From Anaerolineales bacterium HSG25 (lineage in GTDB: Bacteria; Chloroflexota; Anaerolineae; 4572-78; J111): DNA of 64,000 bases. Location: the NCBI GenBank assembly GCA_030377865.1, contig JAUCGA010000012.1:1-64000 (forward strand). Direction: 5' to 3'. Below are positions 36,170 through 43,732 of this stretch, in pieces. The first letter of the stretch is position 1, and each line of letters starts with the position of its first letter. Under the pieces are notes generated by a model. The model was given only the letters and a program-made list of their open reading frames with translations, had not been told where the DNA came from and did not search any database. The position numbers and the translations under genes are program-made.

Positions 36170-36270
36170 AACCGATTGTAGGATTGTATAACTCAGGCAT
36201 AACTCAGAGCATAAACTCGGTGTACTAGATTTCTACGCCTCTGAACCATGTCTCGGTTGTACAATTAAAT
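36170..36270 (-). repeat. Duplicated leader region upstream of array peptide 4
   Basis: The second copy of the 100-base leader (see 35,855-35,970), with about ten differences, several in the TTGTACAA-like palindromes at the gene-proximal side. Confidence 0.7.
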
Positions 36271-36336
36271 GGTTCTGCGTAGCACAATTTTTAGATTGTG
36301 CCTAACAACACAGGCTTTAGCCTGTGCTACATTAAT

Positions 36337-36408
36337 CTACGGTCTACGCTCATCAAGCGGAATGGTTGAACGAGTACGACCCGCTTTAACGTTAGTTTTA
36401 ACTTTCAT
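36337..36408 (-). CDS. KVKTNVKAG-family short peptide, array copy 5 (different tail)
   Basis: A 23-residue peptide: MKVKTNVKAG, then RTRSTIPLDERRP. GGAGGT (36,414-36,419) lies five bases before the ATG. It is the first gene of the leftward array after the divergent regulator promoter. The tail lacks the Asp-rich end and is the most different of the five. Codons of the constant part again differ silently (GTT, ACT, GTT, GCG, GGT). Confidence 0.82.
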   Translation of the reverse strand: MKVKTNVKAGRTRSTIPLDERRP

Positions 36409-36850
36409 AGTTTACCTCCATATAAATTTGGGTAATTTTGTATAAGGTATTCTTCAGATGACACATCGGAATAAATCCCGATGCTGATAGCTAAAGCAGG
36501 CTAAAGCCAGCTATTTAGGCCGCTTTTAGCGGTCTTGAGTTTTTAGCCTTGTGGCTTTAGCCCAAGGCTAAAGGTCAGCACTACCGAACTGTCTTTGACA
36601 TATCAAACCCATCCAAGTAGTATAAAAATACGTGACAATTAACAAATTAGGCGGTTAGTTGTCAATTTATGCAGTGTTAAAGAGCGCCGATTATACCACA
36701 GAGTTATTTAATTGTTAAATAGTAGCCTTAACCTATAGCTTAACCTGTTTCAACAGTCGTTAATCTGTTTGACAATTCCTAAGCCTGTTGTAATCTATTA
36801 TACTATACTAACGCCTCAAAAGCGCCTCAAAACTGTGGAGAAAGTGCCTC
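36409..36850. other. Divergent intergenic region between peptide array and BTAD regulator
   Basis: It holds the leftward TGAGGCG promoter (36,797-36,851), a possible rightward promoter for the regulator, and palindromic repeats of the GGCTAAAGCC type around 36,495-36,575. The array mRNA would have a leader of about 380 bases. No further gene supported. Confidence 0.6.
36769..36796 (+). promoter_or_regulatory. Possible promoter of the BTAD regulator gene
   Basis: TTGACA (36,769-36,774), a 16-base spacer and TAATCT (36,791-36,796). The TGAGGCG boxes of the opposite promoter lie between it and the ATG, so the regulator could influence its own transcription. Confidence 0.4.
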
Positions 36851-36851
36851 A
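36797..36851 (-). promoter_or_regulatory. SARP-type promoter driving the peptide array
   Basis: Read leftward: TGAGGCA (36,851-36,845), TGAGGCG (36,829-36,823), four bases, TGAGGCG (36,818-36,812), nine bases, then a perfect TATAAT (36,802-36,797). The heptamers start at steps of 22 and 11 bases, one face of the helix, and take the place of a -35 box. This is the known layout of promoters activated by SARP/BTAD regulators. The regulator gene starts at the outermost box. Confidence 0.75.
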
Positions 36852-39800
36852 TGACAAAATTTCTCGAAATTTCTTTGTTGGGTGGGCTAACCATCAAAAA
36901 AGATGGTCAACCGATTACCGAATTTACCTATCGTAAAGAGCAGGCCCTGTTTGTTTATCTAGCCTATACCGGCCAGCCGTATAGCCGCGAGACCTTGGCC
37001 GAGCTGATGTGGCATGACCGGACTCCCAAACAGTCCCAGTCGAACCTGCGTAACCTGCTGACAAAACTGCGTCGCTTGTTTAATCCGTATCTGACGATTA
37101 CTCGCCAACTGGTCAGTTTTAATACCGATTGTCACCATCGGCTTGATGTGACCGAGTTCCAGAATCAAATCGACCAAACTCGGGTTCAGCTAAGCCAAGG
37201 TGGACAATTGACCCGCTCGGTGGCTAATCGGTTGGGGCAAGCGCTTAACCTGTATCGGGGCGAGTTTTTGGCCGGGTTTTACATTCGAAAATCGCCCAAT
37301 TTTGAAAACTGGGTGATTTTTGAACGGGAACGGCTCCATAAACAGGCCATGACCGGTCTGCATCAACTGACCGAGTTTTATTTGCAACGGCAACAGTATG
37401 AGGATGGCTTGACCTACACTCGTCGCCTCTTGGCCCTTGACCCGCTTGACGAAGTAGCTCAAACTCATTCTATGCAGTTGTTGGCCTACATGGGACAACG
37501 AGAGACCGCGCTGGCTCAGTTTCAGAACTACTGTCGCTTATTAGATGAAGAATTAGGCGTTGAACCTAGTTCGCAACTGTCGGAGCTTTATCAACAGGTG
37601 CGAGATGGGGACATGGTGGCTCAGTCCCCGTTGACTAAAACCTCCTCTACCGGGTCAATTATTGGTATTCAATCAACCCCGCATCCTGCCTCAAAACTGC
37701 CCCAACCGCTCACCTCTTTTGTGGGGCGACAACGGGAGTTAAGCCGAATTATTGATTGTTTAGCTAACCCTGATAATCGCTTGCTGACCTTGGTCGGGGC
37801 GGGGGGCATGGGTAAAACACGACTGGCTTTACAAGCCGCCCATCGCCAACAACCTGAGTTCAGCGATGGTGTTTATTTTATCCCCCTAGCCGAAATTGAT
37901 AAGGAAGAGTTAATAATTATAGCCTTGGCCGAACAACTTGGTTTATCCTCTGTACCAGAGATAGAGCGGCGGCTACAATTGTTCAAATATCTAGAAAACA
38001 GGGAGATGTTACTGGTTTTCGATAATTTTGAGCATATTATAGAAGAAGCCTCACCACTGATTTTTGATTTGCTACAGAGTACCACTGAGCTAAAAATTTT
38101 GGTGACATCGAGAGAGGCACTTAATTTTCAAGCGGAATGGTTGTTACGAGTTGAAGGGCTACCTTATCCAACTGTTGATGATGTGGGCTTGGCAGTGGTT
38201 GAACCGAGTCACCCTGATCCTCATAAATCATTGCTGACTGCGGCCAAGGAGTATGGTGCTATCCAACTATTTATGGATCGAGCTTCTCGATTAATGGCTG
38301 AATTTCCCTTGTCGGTTGATGTTTTGCGCCTGTGCCAACTGTTAGAGGGCATGCCCTTAGCAATAGAACTCGCCGCGGCTCTGGTTGACCAACTGTCATG
38401 CGCTGAGATTATCGACCTTATCCACACCGATCTTGATGTTTTGGAGACCTCGTTGCGAGATTTTCCTGATCGACATCGGCGACTATGGTCAGTCTTTGAG
38501 CAGTCATGGCAGAGATTGACCGAAACTGAACAGTCTGTATGGGCACAATGTGCGGTTTTTCGGGGGGGCTACACTCGGCAGGCGGCCAAGCAGATTCTCG
38601 ATTTACCAGCGAGCAGGTCGAAGGCTAAGAGGAAATCGAAATCGGCCAGACATATTCAGTCGATTTTAGCCACTCTTACTCGAAAATCGCTCTTGCGCCG
38701 TAGCCCCGATGGTCGTTACGAAATGCATGAACTGCTCAGACAATTTGCTAAGGAACAGTGGTCAGAGATTGATGAGACTGGCGCACTTTTAGATCGAGTA
38801 ACCGCCCGTCATAGCCAGTTCTATCTCAATTTAGTTGAGCAACAGGAGCAAGCCCTAATTGGCAAATCGCCTCAGACCGCTTTAGCCCATATTCAGCATG
38901 AACTAGACAATGTTCGCAAAGCATGGAAATCGGCTTGTCAGCAGACTGAGTTTGAGTTGTTAAAACGGACAAGTAAGGGGTTAGCTCAGTTTTACGCCTT
39001 AACTGGGTTATTTAATGAAGGGGTAGAGATGTTTACCCTTGGCATGGATGCGCTTCATCGTTCCTTCTCAGGCCTCAATCGCGTTAAGTTAGCGGAGTCT
39101 CGCCCCCCCTCAGTCCCCCCCAAAGGGGGGGAAGCTTACGACTTTCGCATAGGGATTGAGCAGGGGGAACCAACTTCCCCCCCTTTGGGGATTGAAGGTT
39201 ACGACCTTCGCGTAGGGATTGAGCAAGGGGAACTAGCCTCCCCCCCTTTGGGGGGGATTGAGGGGGGGCATGGGGGATATTCTAATGAGCAGTTGCTTAT
39301 CCAAGGGACGTTATTAGTGGCTCAGGCTCACCTTTTTTCCAGACAGGCCATGCATGAGCAGGCAATTTCGGCGGCGACTGAGGTCGTTGCATTGGCTCAG
39401 AAAATGGATACGGTCGAGCTAGAGGCTCGAGGCTGTTGGGAGTGGGGTTGGGCTTTGCAGAGTCAAGGGAGTTATGGGCTGGCTCAAACCAAATTTGAAC
39501 GGGCGTTGGCTGTTTCTGTGGCACATGAGTTGCCTTATCTTCAAGCCAACAGTATGATGGGTCTTGGCACTATTGCCCTACGCCAGAACGATTATGGAAC
39601 GGCCAAGGAGCGTTATCAGCAAGCTCTGCAAGCCTACCAAAAATTAGGTCACATACAAGGTCAGGGACAACTGTTAAATAACATGGGAACCCTAGCCATG
39701 TATCAGAACGATTACAATGAAGCGACCATCTGCTATCATCAAGCCCTAAAAATTTACCGTAATATCGGCGACCAGTGGGGAATAGCTAGAACATTGGGTA

Positions 39801-40609
39801 ATTTAGGGGCGTTGGTCAATAATCAAAATGATTATATTTTGGCTCAAAAACATTATGAGCAAGCCTTGCATATTTTTTATCGGATTGGCGATTGGGAAGG
39901 GCAGGCCAACGTATTGGGCAATTTGGGTATTTCGGCAGATTATTTGGGTAGCTATGAGGCGGCCAAACGATACACCAGCCAAGCGTTACAGATTCAGCAT
40001 GATATTAGCTTCCAATATCAAGAGGCTGTTGCACTGGCAAACATGAGCCTGCATGAACATCATCTGGAGAACCATCAAGCGGCATACAACTATGCCGAGC
40101 GAGCATTATTGATTGGAAATCAGATAGAGGTGCCTGTTATTCAAGGGTATGCTTTTCTGTTTCAGGGGCATGCCCTGAGTGAGTTGGAACAGTTTGAGGC
40201 AAGCAATACGGCCTATCAACAAGCCTTGCAGATTTGGGAGACGTTGCAGGCTGACCATTTGGTGGCTGAGACCCTAGCCGGATTGGCTCGTTTACTGCTA
40301 TTTCAAGGTAATATCGCTGAGGCTTTGTCGCATGTAGAGACGATTTTGGCTAATCTTGATACCTCTCAATTACAGGGGGCACAATTGGAGGGAGCCGAAG
40401 AGCCGTTGCGGATATATTTGACCTGTTATGAGGTGTTACAGGCTAATGAGGATAAACGAGCCAAACAGATTCTTAACGTTGCTTATCAACTATTGCAGGA
40501 GAAAGTCGGTAACATTAATGACGAGGCTTTACGAGACAGCTTTTTGAAAAACGTAGTGGTCAATCGGAGGTTGGCTCAAGCGTGGCAGGCGAGGAGTGCG
40601 GTAGGGTGA
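36851..40609 (+). CDS. AfsR/SARP-type regulator: OmpR-like DNA-binding, BTAD, NB-ARC, TPR
   Basis: A 1252-residue transcription activator. An OmpR/PhoB-like winged helix (about 1-95, with SRETLAELMW and SNLRNLLTKLRR) and a bacterial transcriptional activation domain (about 100-255, ending GVEPSSQLSELYQQV) form the SARP core. An NB-ARC ATPase follows (about 285-560) with Walker A GAGGMGKT near 316, Walker B LLVFDNFEH and sensor LVTSRE. TPR repeats fill about 830-1200. Such STAND regulators switch on nucleotide binding and often sense a partner through the TPR part. It lies divergent to the peptide array, and promoters of the array and of the sixth peptide gene carry matching direct heptamers, so it is the probable activator of both. 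A Pro/Gly-rich repeat insertion interrupts residues 750-810. Confidence 0.93.
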   Translation: MTKFLEISLLGGLTIKKDGQPITEFTYRKEQALFVYLAYTGQPYSRETLAELMWHDRTPKQSQSNLRNLLTKLRRLFNPYLTITRQLVSFNTDCHHRLDVTEFQNQIDQTRVQLSQGGQLTRSVANRLGQALNLYRGEFLAGFYIRKSPNFENWVIFERERLHKQAMTGLHQLTEFYLQRQQYEDGLTYTRRLLALDPLDEVAQTHSMQLLAYMGQRETALAQFQNYCRLLDEELGVEPSSQLSELYQQVRDGDMVAQSPLTKTSSTGSIIGIQSTPHPASKLPQPLTSFVGRQRELSRIIDCLANPDNRLLTLVGAGGMGKTRLALQAAHRQQPEFSDGVYFIPLAEIDKEELIIIALAEQLGLSSVPEIERRLQLFKYLENREMLLVFDNFEHIIEEASPLIFDLLQSTTELKILVTSREALNFQAEWLLRVEGLPYPTVDDVGLAVVEPSHPDPHKSLLTAAKEYGAIQLFMDRASRLMAEFPLSVDVLRLCQLLEGMPLAIELAAALVDQLSCAEIIDLIHTDLDVLETSLRDFPDRHRRLWSVFEQSWQRLTETEQSVWAQCAVFRGGYTRQAAKQILDLPASRSKAKRKSKSARHIQSILATLTRKSLLRRSPDGRYEMHELLRQFAKEQWSEIDETGALLDRVTARHSQFYLNLVEQQEQALIGKSPQTALAHIQHELDNVRKAWKSACQQTEFELLKRTSKGLAQFYALTGLFNEGVEMFTLGMDALHRSFSGLNRVKLAESRPPSVPPKGGEAYDFRIGIEQGEPTSPPLGIEGYDLRVGIEQGELASPPLGGIEGGHGGYSNEQLLIQGTLLVAQAHLFSRQAMHEQAISAATEVVALAQKMDTVELEARGCWEWGWALQSQGSYGLAQTKFERALAVSVAHELPYLQANSMMGLGTIALRQNDYGTAKERYQQALQAYQKLGHIQGQGQLLNNMGTLAMYQNDYNEATICYHQALKIYRNIGDQWGIARTLGNLGALVNNQNDYILAQKHYEQALHIFYRIGDWEGQANVLGNLGISADYLGSYEAAKRYTSQALQIQHDISFQYQEAVALANMSLHEHHLENHQAAYNYAERALLIGNQIEVPVIQGYAFLFQGHALSELEQFEASNTAYQQALQIWETLQADHLVAETLAGLARLLLFQGNIAEALSHVETILANLDTSQLQGAQLEGAEEPLRIYLTCYEVLQANEDKRAKQILNVAYQLLQEKVGNINDEALRDSFLKNVVVNRRLAQAWQARSAVG
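39101..39276. repeat. GC-rich hairpin repeat inserted in frame in the BTAD gene
   Basis: CGCCCCCCCTCAGTCCCCCC and its complement border two 63-base direct repeats (each with CGTAGGGATTGAGCA-like sequence). The reading frame stays open and gives a Pro/Gly/Glu-rich insert between the ATPase and TPR parts (GIEQGE twice). A related GC hairpin block lies between genes at 40,961-41,038. Confidence 0.75.
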
Positions 40610-40814
40610 AATGAAATTATAAATGGTGAATGGTAAATTATGTTTTGTTTGGGGGTAAGGTTCTGCGTGAAATGGAGTGTCAAAATGACGTTGGGCAGAC
40701 GGAAGAAATAAAACATCCCAATTGAGGAGTCAGCACCCGCGGTGCGGCACGACGCGTGCCTACTCCACGGGACAATTATTTTTTCCACGTGCCTTGGTCT
40801 TCATTTGGGCCATA

Positions 40815-40894
40815 AGAACAGGATGTGCGGCCCGAAGGGACGCTGATTAAATCATGCCAAAATCAGTGTCCCTTCGGGCCACGCATCCTGTTCT
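40815..40894. repeat. 80-base hairpin repeat
   Basis: AGAACAGGATGTGCGGCCCG and AAGGGACGCTGATT pair with the complementary sequence across a loop of about 12 bases. With T-tracts absent, it looks like a repeat element more than a terminator. Confidence 0.6.
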
Positions 40895-40960
40895 AAGATT
40901 GGCCGAAACAAAGACTATAGGAAGTTCCAGAATTTAAAACCTCCCAAAACCATTGTGACA

Positions 40961-41038
40961 CTCTACCCCCTCCCAGCCTCCCCCTGCAAGGGGGAGGAGC
41001 CGCTTCCCCCCTAGCAGGGGGGACTGAGGGGGGTAGAG
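40961..41038. repeat. GC-rich CCCCCTC hairpin repeat
   Basis: CTCTACCCCCTCCCAGCC to GGACTGAGGGGGGTAGAG forms imperfect nested stems. It is related to the insertion inside the BTAD gene (39,101-39,276). Confidence 0.65.
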
Positions 41039-41133
41039 ACTCTGCTCAATTTGGGAGATTTATTTTCTTGGAATTGCCATAGCCCGTCTTTCTTATTGCC
41101 GAACAGCACTTTTGAGATGATGCACCTCAAAAA

Positions 41134-41166
41134 TGAGGCGTTTTTGAGGCGTTTTAATGATATACT
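41134..41166 (+). promoter_or_regulatory. SARP-type promoter driving peptide gene 6
   Basis: TGAGGCG (41,134-41,140), four bases, TGAGGCG (41,145-41,151), nine bases, TATACT (41,161-41,166). Heptamer, period (11) and distance to the -10 box are the same as at the array promoter, although the surrounding sequences are unrelated. The start codon is about 300 bases further. Confidence 0.72.
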
Positions 41167-41242
41167 GTTAATAAAGTTTGGTTCTCTGGTAGATTCCGTA
41201 CAACTCGAAACTGTGCCCTGAATTAGATACTTTGATGAGGCA

Positions 41243-41275
41243 ATCTTCCCGCAAGTTTAAAACTTGCGGGAAGAT
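41243..41275. repeat. CCCGCAAGTT hairpin repeat (family D)
   Basis: A perfect inverted repeat ATCTTCCCGCAAGTTT with one-base loop, inside the leader of peptide gene 6. Confidence 0.7.
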
Positions 41276-41474
41276 GATGATACAAACGTGACGTTTGCAC
41301 GGAAAGCCCCAAAGAGCCTAAAGTTTAATAGACAATATCGGAAATGATTTTTTCGACAGGATTAATAAGATTTACAGGATTATTGTTACCGTTTTTATCC
41401 TGTAAATCCTGTCAGATTGCCTCGTTTTTTATTTCCGATAATCTCTAATGATGAACTATTCAAGGAGAACTGAT

Positions 41475-41663
41475 ATGCAGTTAAAACAACATAAGCAGTT
41501 GATTAGTGATAAAACGACAACTTCTCAACAGGGATTTAAAGTCAAAACAAATGTAAAAGCTGGCCCATACTTCTTTTCGGTTTCTAAGCCGGAGTTTTTA
41601 GAGGTTGATACCTGCAACCAAACGGTTGAGGATTTACCGGGTTGGTTAAAACCACCTGTTTGA
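41475..41663 (+). CDS. KVKTNVKAG-family peptide 6, long form with leader and Cys-containing tail
   Basis: A 62-residue protein. Residues 22-30 are KVKTNVKAG, the same block that opens the five array peptides. Here it is preceded by a 21-residue polar extension (MQLKQHKQLISDKTTTSQQG) and followed by a 32-residue tail with aromatic and acidic residues, one Cys (47) and the end GWLKPPV. AAGGAG seven bases before the ATG at 41,475 supports this start; an upstream in-frame ATG at 41,448 lacks one. The block's codons differ silently from those of the array. A terminator follows at 41,706. Function unknown; control by the BTAD regulator is inferred from the promoter boxes. Confidence 0.82.
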   Translation: MQLKQHKQLISDKTTTSQQGFKVKTNVKAGPYFFSVSKPEFLEVDTCNQTVEDLPGWLKPPV

Positions 41664-42143
41664 GGGGCACGATAACTCTCAGGTTGGGATAAAACCGGCA
41701 ATGTATAAAAAAGGTCTGACCGCTGATTAAGCGATTAGACCTTTTTGGGTTCATGCTGGGGTTTAATTCTATGCATATAAATGATTTTTTGTGGTGGTCA
41801 AGATGATGTTGGAGTGCAATGGGTTCAGCCATTGCTTTTGGCAACGGCTAAACCCGTTGCACTCCATTTTCAACATCAGTCTGACCACTACAATGCATAA
41901 AGGTAACGGATGTGTATCCGTTACCTTTATTAACAAGTAAATACTTGCAAAATACCCGTTGTGATTACATGATCGCAACGATCAGGACAAGTTGACGGCT
42001 ATGGTAGTCGGTTTTTTGTCCTGTTGGTTGGAAATTCTCTAGCTTGCTACTGCTAAGTAAAAGTTCAGTAAAGTAGCCCTAGAAACCCGATTTCTTTAAG
42101 AAATCGGGTTTCTGACACTTTTTCTGGCGAGTTCACTGAATAT
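41664..42143. other. Intergenic region with terminators and repeats
   Basis: It holds the peptide 6 terminator, a GGAGTGCAATGGGTT hairpin repeat (about 41,811-41,865, relative at 62,057), an AAAGGTAACGGAT hairpin (41,899-41,928) and a family A copy ending at the MetY stop codon. No gene supported. Confidence 0.6.
41706..41747 (+). terminator. Terminator of peptide gene 6
   Basis: AAAAAGGTCT with inner CGC pairs with GCG and AGACCTTTTT, ending in a T-run, about 45 bases past the stop. Confidence 0.7.
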
Positions 42144-42147
42144 TTAC
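42081..42147 (+). repeat. Hairpin repeat family A, copy 2
   Basis: Nearly identical to 130-196. Its right end overlaps the stop codon of the convergent MetY gene (42,144-42,146). Confidence 0.8.
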
Positions 42148-43412
42148 ATTGCTAATGCCTGCTCCAAATCGGCAATAATATCATCAATATGCTCAATCCC
42201 CACGCACAGGCGAATCATGTCAGGCGTGACTCCGGCTAACTCAAGTTCAGCATCAGTCAGTTGACGGTGAGTCGTGGAGGCTGGATGAGCGGCCAATGAT
42301 TTGGCATCACCGATGTTGACCAATCGTTTGAATAAATTCAGAGCATCATAGAACTTCACTCCAGCCTCAAAGCCACCTTTAATGCCGAAGGTTAGTAGCG
42401 CTGAGGGTCGTCCATTGGTATATTTCTGCGCCAACTCGTAATAGGGTGAATCGGGCAATCCGGCAAATTTGACCCAAGCCACGTTGTCATGCTTATTAAG
42501 ATAGTTAGCCACGACCAACGCGTTGTCACAATGGCGTTCCATACGCAAGGCGAGAGTTTCGATGCCTTGCAAAATCAAAAAGGCGTTCATGGGGCTAATT
42601 GCCGAGCCGGTGTTGCGTAGTGGCACGGTTCTGGCTCGACCAATAAAGGCGGCTGGCCCTAAGGCTTCGGTGTAGACCACGCCATGATAAGATGGCTCTG
42701 GCTGATTGAGCATGGGGAAACGGTCAGCATGCTCGGCCCACGGGAACTTGCCAGAATCGACAATTACCCCACCCAAGGAGTTGCCATGCCCGCCCATGTA
42801 TTTTGTAAGCGAGTGGACAACGATGTCGGCTCCGTACTCAATCGGTTTGACGAGCATGGGCGTGGCGACGGTATTATCAACAATTACCGGCACGCCGTGC
42901 TTGTGAGCCATCGTGGCAATCGCTTCAATATCGACAATATTACCGGCTGGATTACCAATTGTCTCGCAGTAAACCGCCGCGGTTTTGTCGTCGATGAGGG
43001 CTTCCAGACTGGCTGGTTGGTCATCTTTGGCAAATCGCACCTCGATGCCCTGTTTGGGGAACATGTGGGCAAATAGGGTGTAGGTTCCACCATAAAGCAG
43101 AGGGACTGAAACGATGTTGCTTCCTTGCTCGGCGATGGTTTGAACGGCGTAGTTGACCGCGGCACTTCCGGCGCTTACGCCTAATCCGGCAATACCGCCT
43201 TCGAGTTCGGCCACACGTTTTTCCAGTACGTCAGTAGTCGGGTTCATAATCCGAGTATAGATGTTGCCCGGCACGGCCAAGTTAAATAGGTCGGCTCCAT
43301 GTTGGGCATTGTCAAACTCGTAGGCCACAGTTTGGTATATCGGCACGGCGACCGACTTTGTGGTTGGGTCTGTTTCATAGCCGCCATGTATTGCAATTGT
43401 ATCAGCTTTCAT
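42144..43412 (-). CDS. metY: O-acetylhomoserine sulfhydrylase (Cys/Met PLP enzyme)
   Basis: A 422-residue PLP enzyme of the Cys/Met metabolism family. The PLP lysine lies in the motif SLTKYMGGHG, with the upstream VIVDNTVATP aspartate that contacts the ring nitrogen, and the early YTRIMNPTTDVLEKRVAELE phosphate-cup segment. The length and the AGYETDPTT-like opening (HGGYETDPTT) fit MetY, which joins O-acetylhomoserine and sulfide to homocysteine in direct methionine synthesis. The Met at 43,412 has GGAG 12 bases upstream; the in-frame ATG at 43,430 has none. No homoserine acetyltransferase is adjacent. No SAM riboswitch was recognised upstream. Confidence 0.9.
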   Translation of the reverse strand: MKADTIAIHGGYETDPTTKSVAVPIYQTVAYEFDNAQHGADLFNLAVPGNIYTRIMNPTTDVLEKRVAELEGGIAGLGVSAGSAAVNYAVQTIAEQGSNIVSVPLLYGGTYTLFAHMFPKQGIEVRFAKDDQPASLEALIDDKTAAVYCETIGNPAGNIVDIEAIATMAHKHGVPVIVDNTVATPMLVKPIEYGADIVVHSLTKYMGGHGNSLGGVIVDSGKFPWAEHADRFPMLNQPEPSYHGVVYTEALGPAAFIGRARTVPLRNTGSAISPMNAFLILQGIETLALRMERHCDNALVVANYLNKHDNVAWVKFAGLPDSPYYELAQKYTNGRPSALLTFGIKGGFEAGVKFYDALNLFKRLVNIGDAKSLAAHPASTTHRQLTDAELELAGVTPDMIRLCVGIEHIDDIIADLEQALAM

Positions 43413-43732
43413 ACGATTTAGATTCTCCATTTATATTGATATACAGTCTTTCAGATAATGATTTTCGATTCAAGACCATCCTTCCCGCAAGTTCAAAACT
43501 TGCGGGAAGGTGACAACTGAAAATGTTTATCTGAACATCTATAGGTACAAACTGTTTTGTATAATACAAACATCAGCAGAAATTGACAAACGGTTTATAT
43601 CCTCAGAAGTTTATCACTCCATCGGACTATAGATTTTTAGATACAAATTAACACATGTTTTCATAAATAAAGTAAAAAAATCCGTACTTGCCCGTGTCCG
43701 ATATTTTTAAACTTGTTGAGAATATGTATATT
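43413..43732. other. Intergenic region upstream of metY
   Basis: Contains a family D hairpin unit (43,440-43,510), whose left arm matches the inverted unit at 12,939-13,010. The remainder is AT-rich with no recognisable gene or riboswitch. Confidence 0.5.
43480..43510. repeat. CCCGCAAGTT hairpin repeat (family D)
   Basis: A perfect inverted repeat CCTTCCCGCAAGTT, joined to a conserved left flank (ACAGTCTTTCAGATAATG) shared with the copy at 12,939. Confidence 0.75.

Larger units (their letters stand above)
40610..41474. other. Intergenic region upstream of the sixth peptide gene
   Basis: It contains AT-rich ATGGTGAATGGTAAATT-type repeats just past the regulator, an 80-base hairpin (40,815-40,894), a GC-rich hairpin (40,961-41,038), the TGAGGCG promoter (41,134-41,166), a family D hairpin (41,243-41,275) and a GATTTACAGGATTA / ATCCTGTAAATC stem (about 41,366-41,415) in the leader of the peptide mRNA. 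No other gene supported. Confidence 0.6.

Noticed and set aside
34998-42143. RiPP biosynthesis cluster with modifying enzyme next to the peptides
   Set aside because: No radical SAM, YcaO, LanM, ATP-grasp, transglutaminase or peptidase-transporter gene lies in or near the region. Only the precursor-like genes and the regulator are seen, so modification is not claimed.
43413-43732. SAM riboswitch upstream of metY
   Set aside because: Only a family D hairpin repeat and AT-rich sequence were found; the conserved core of SAM-I type riboswitches was not recognised by eye.
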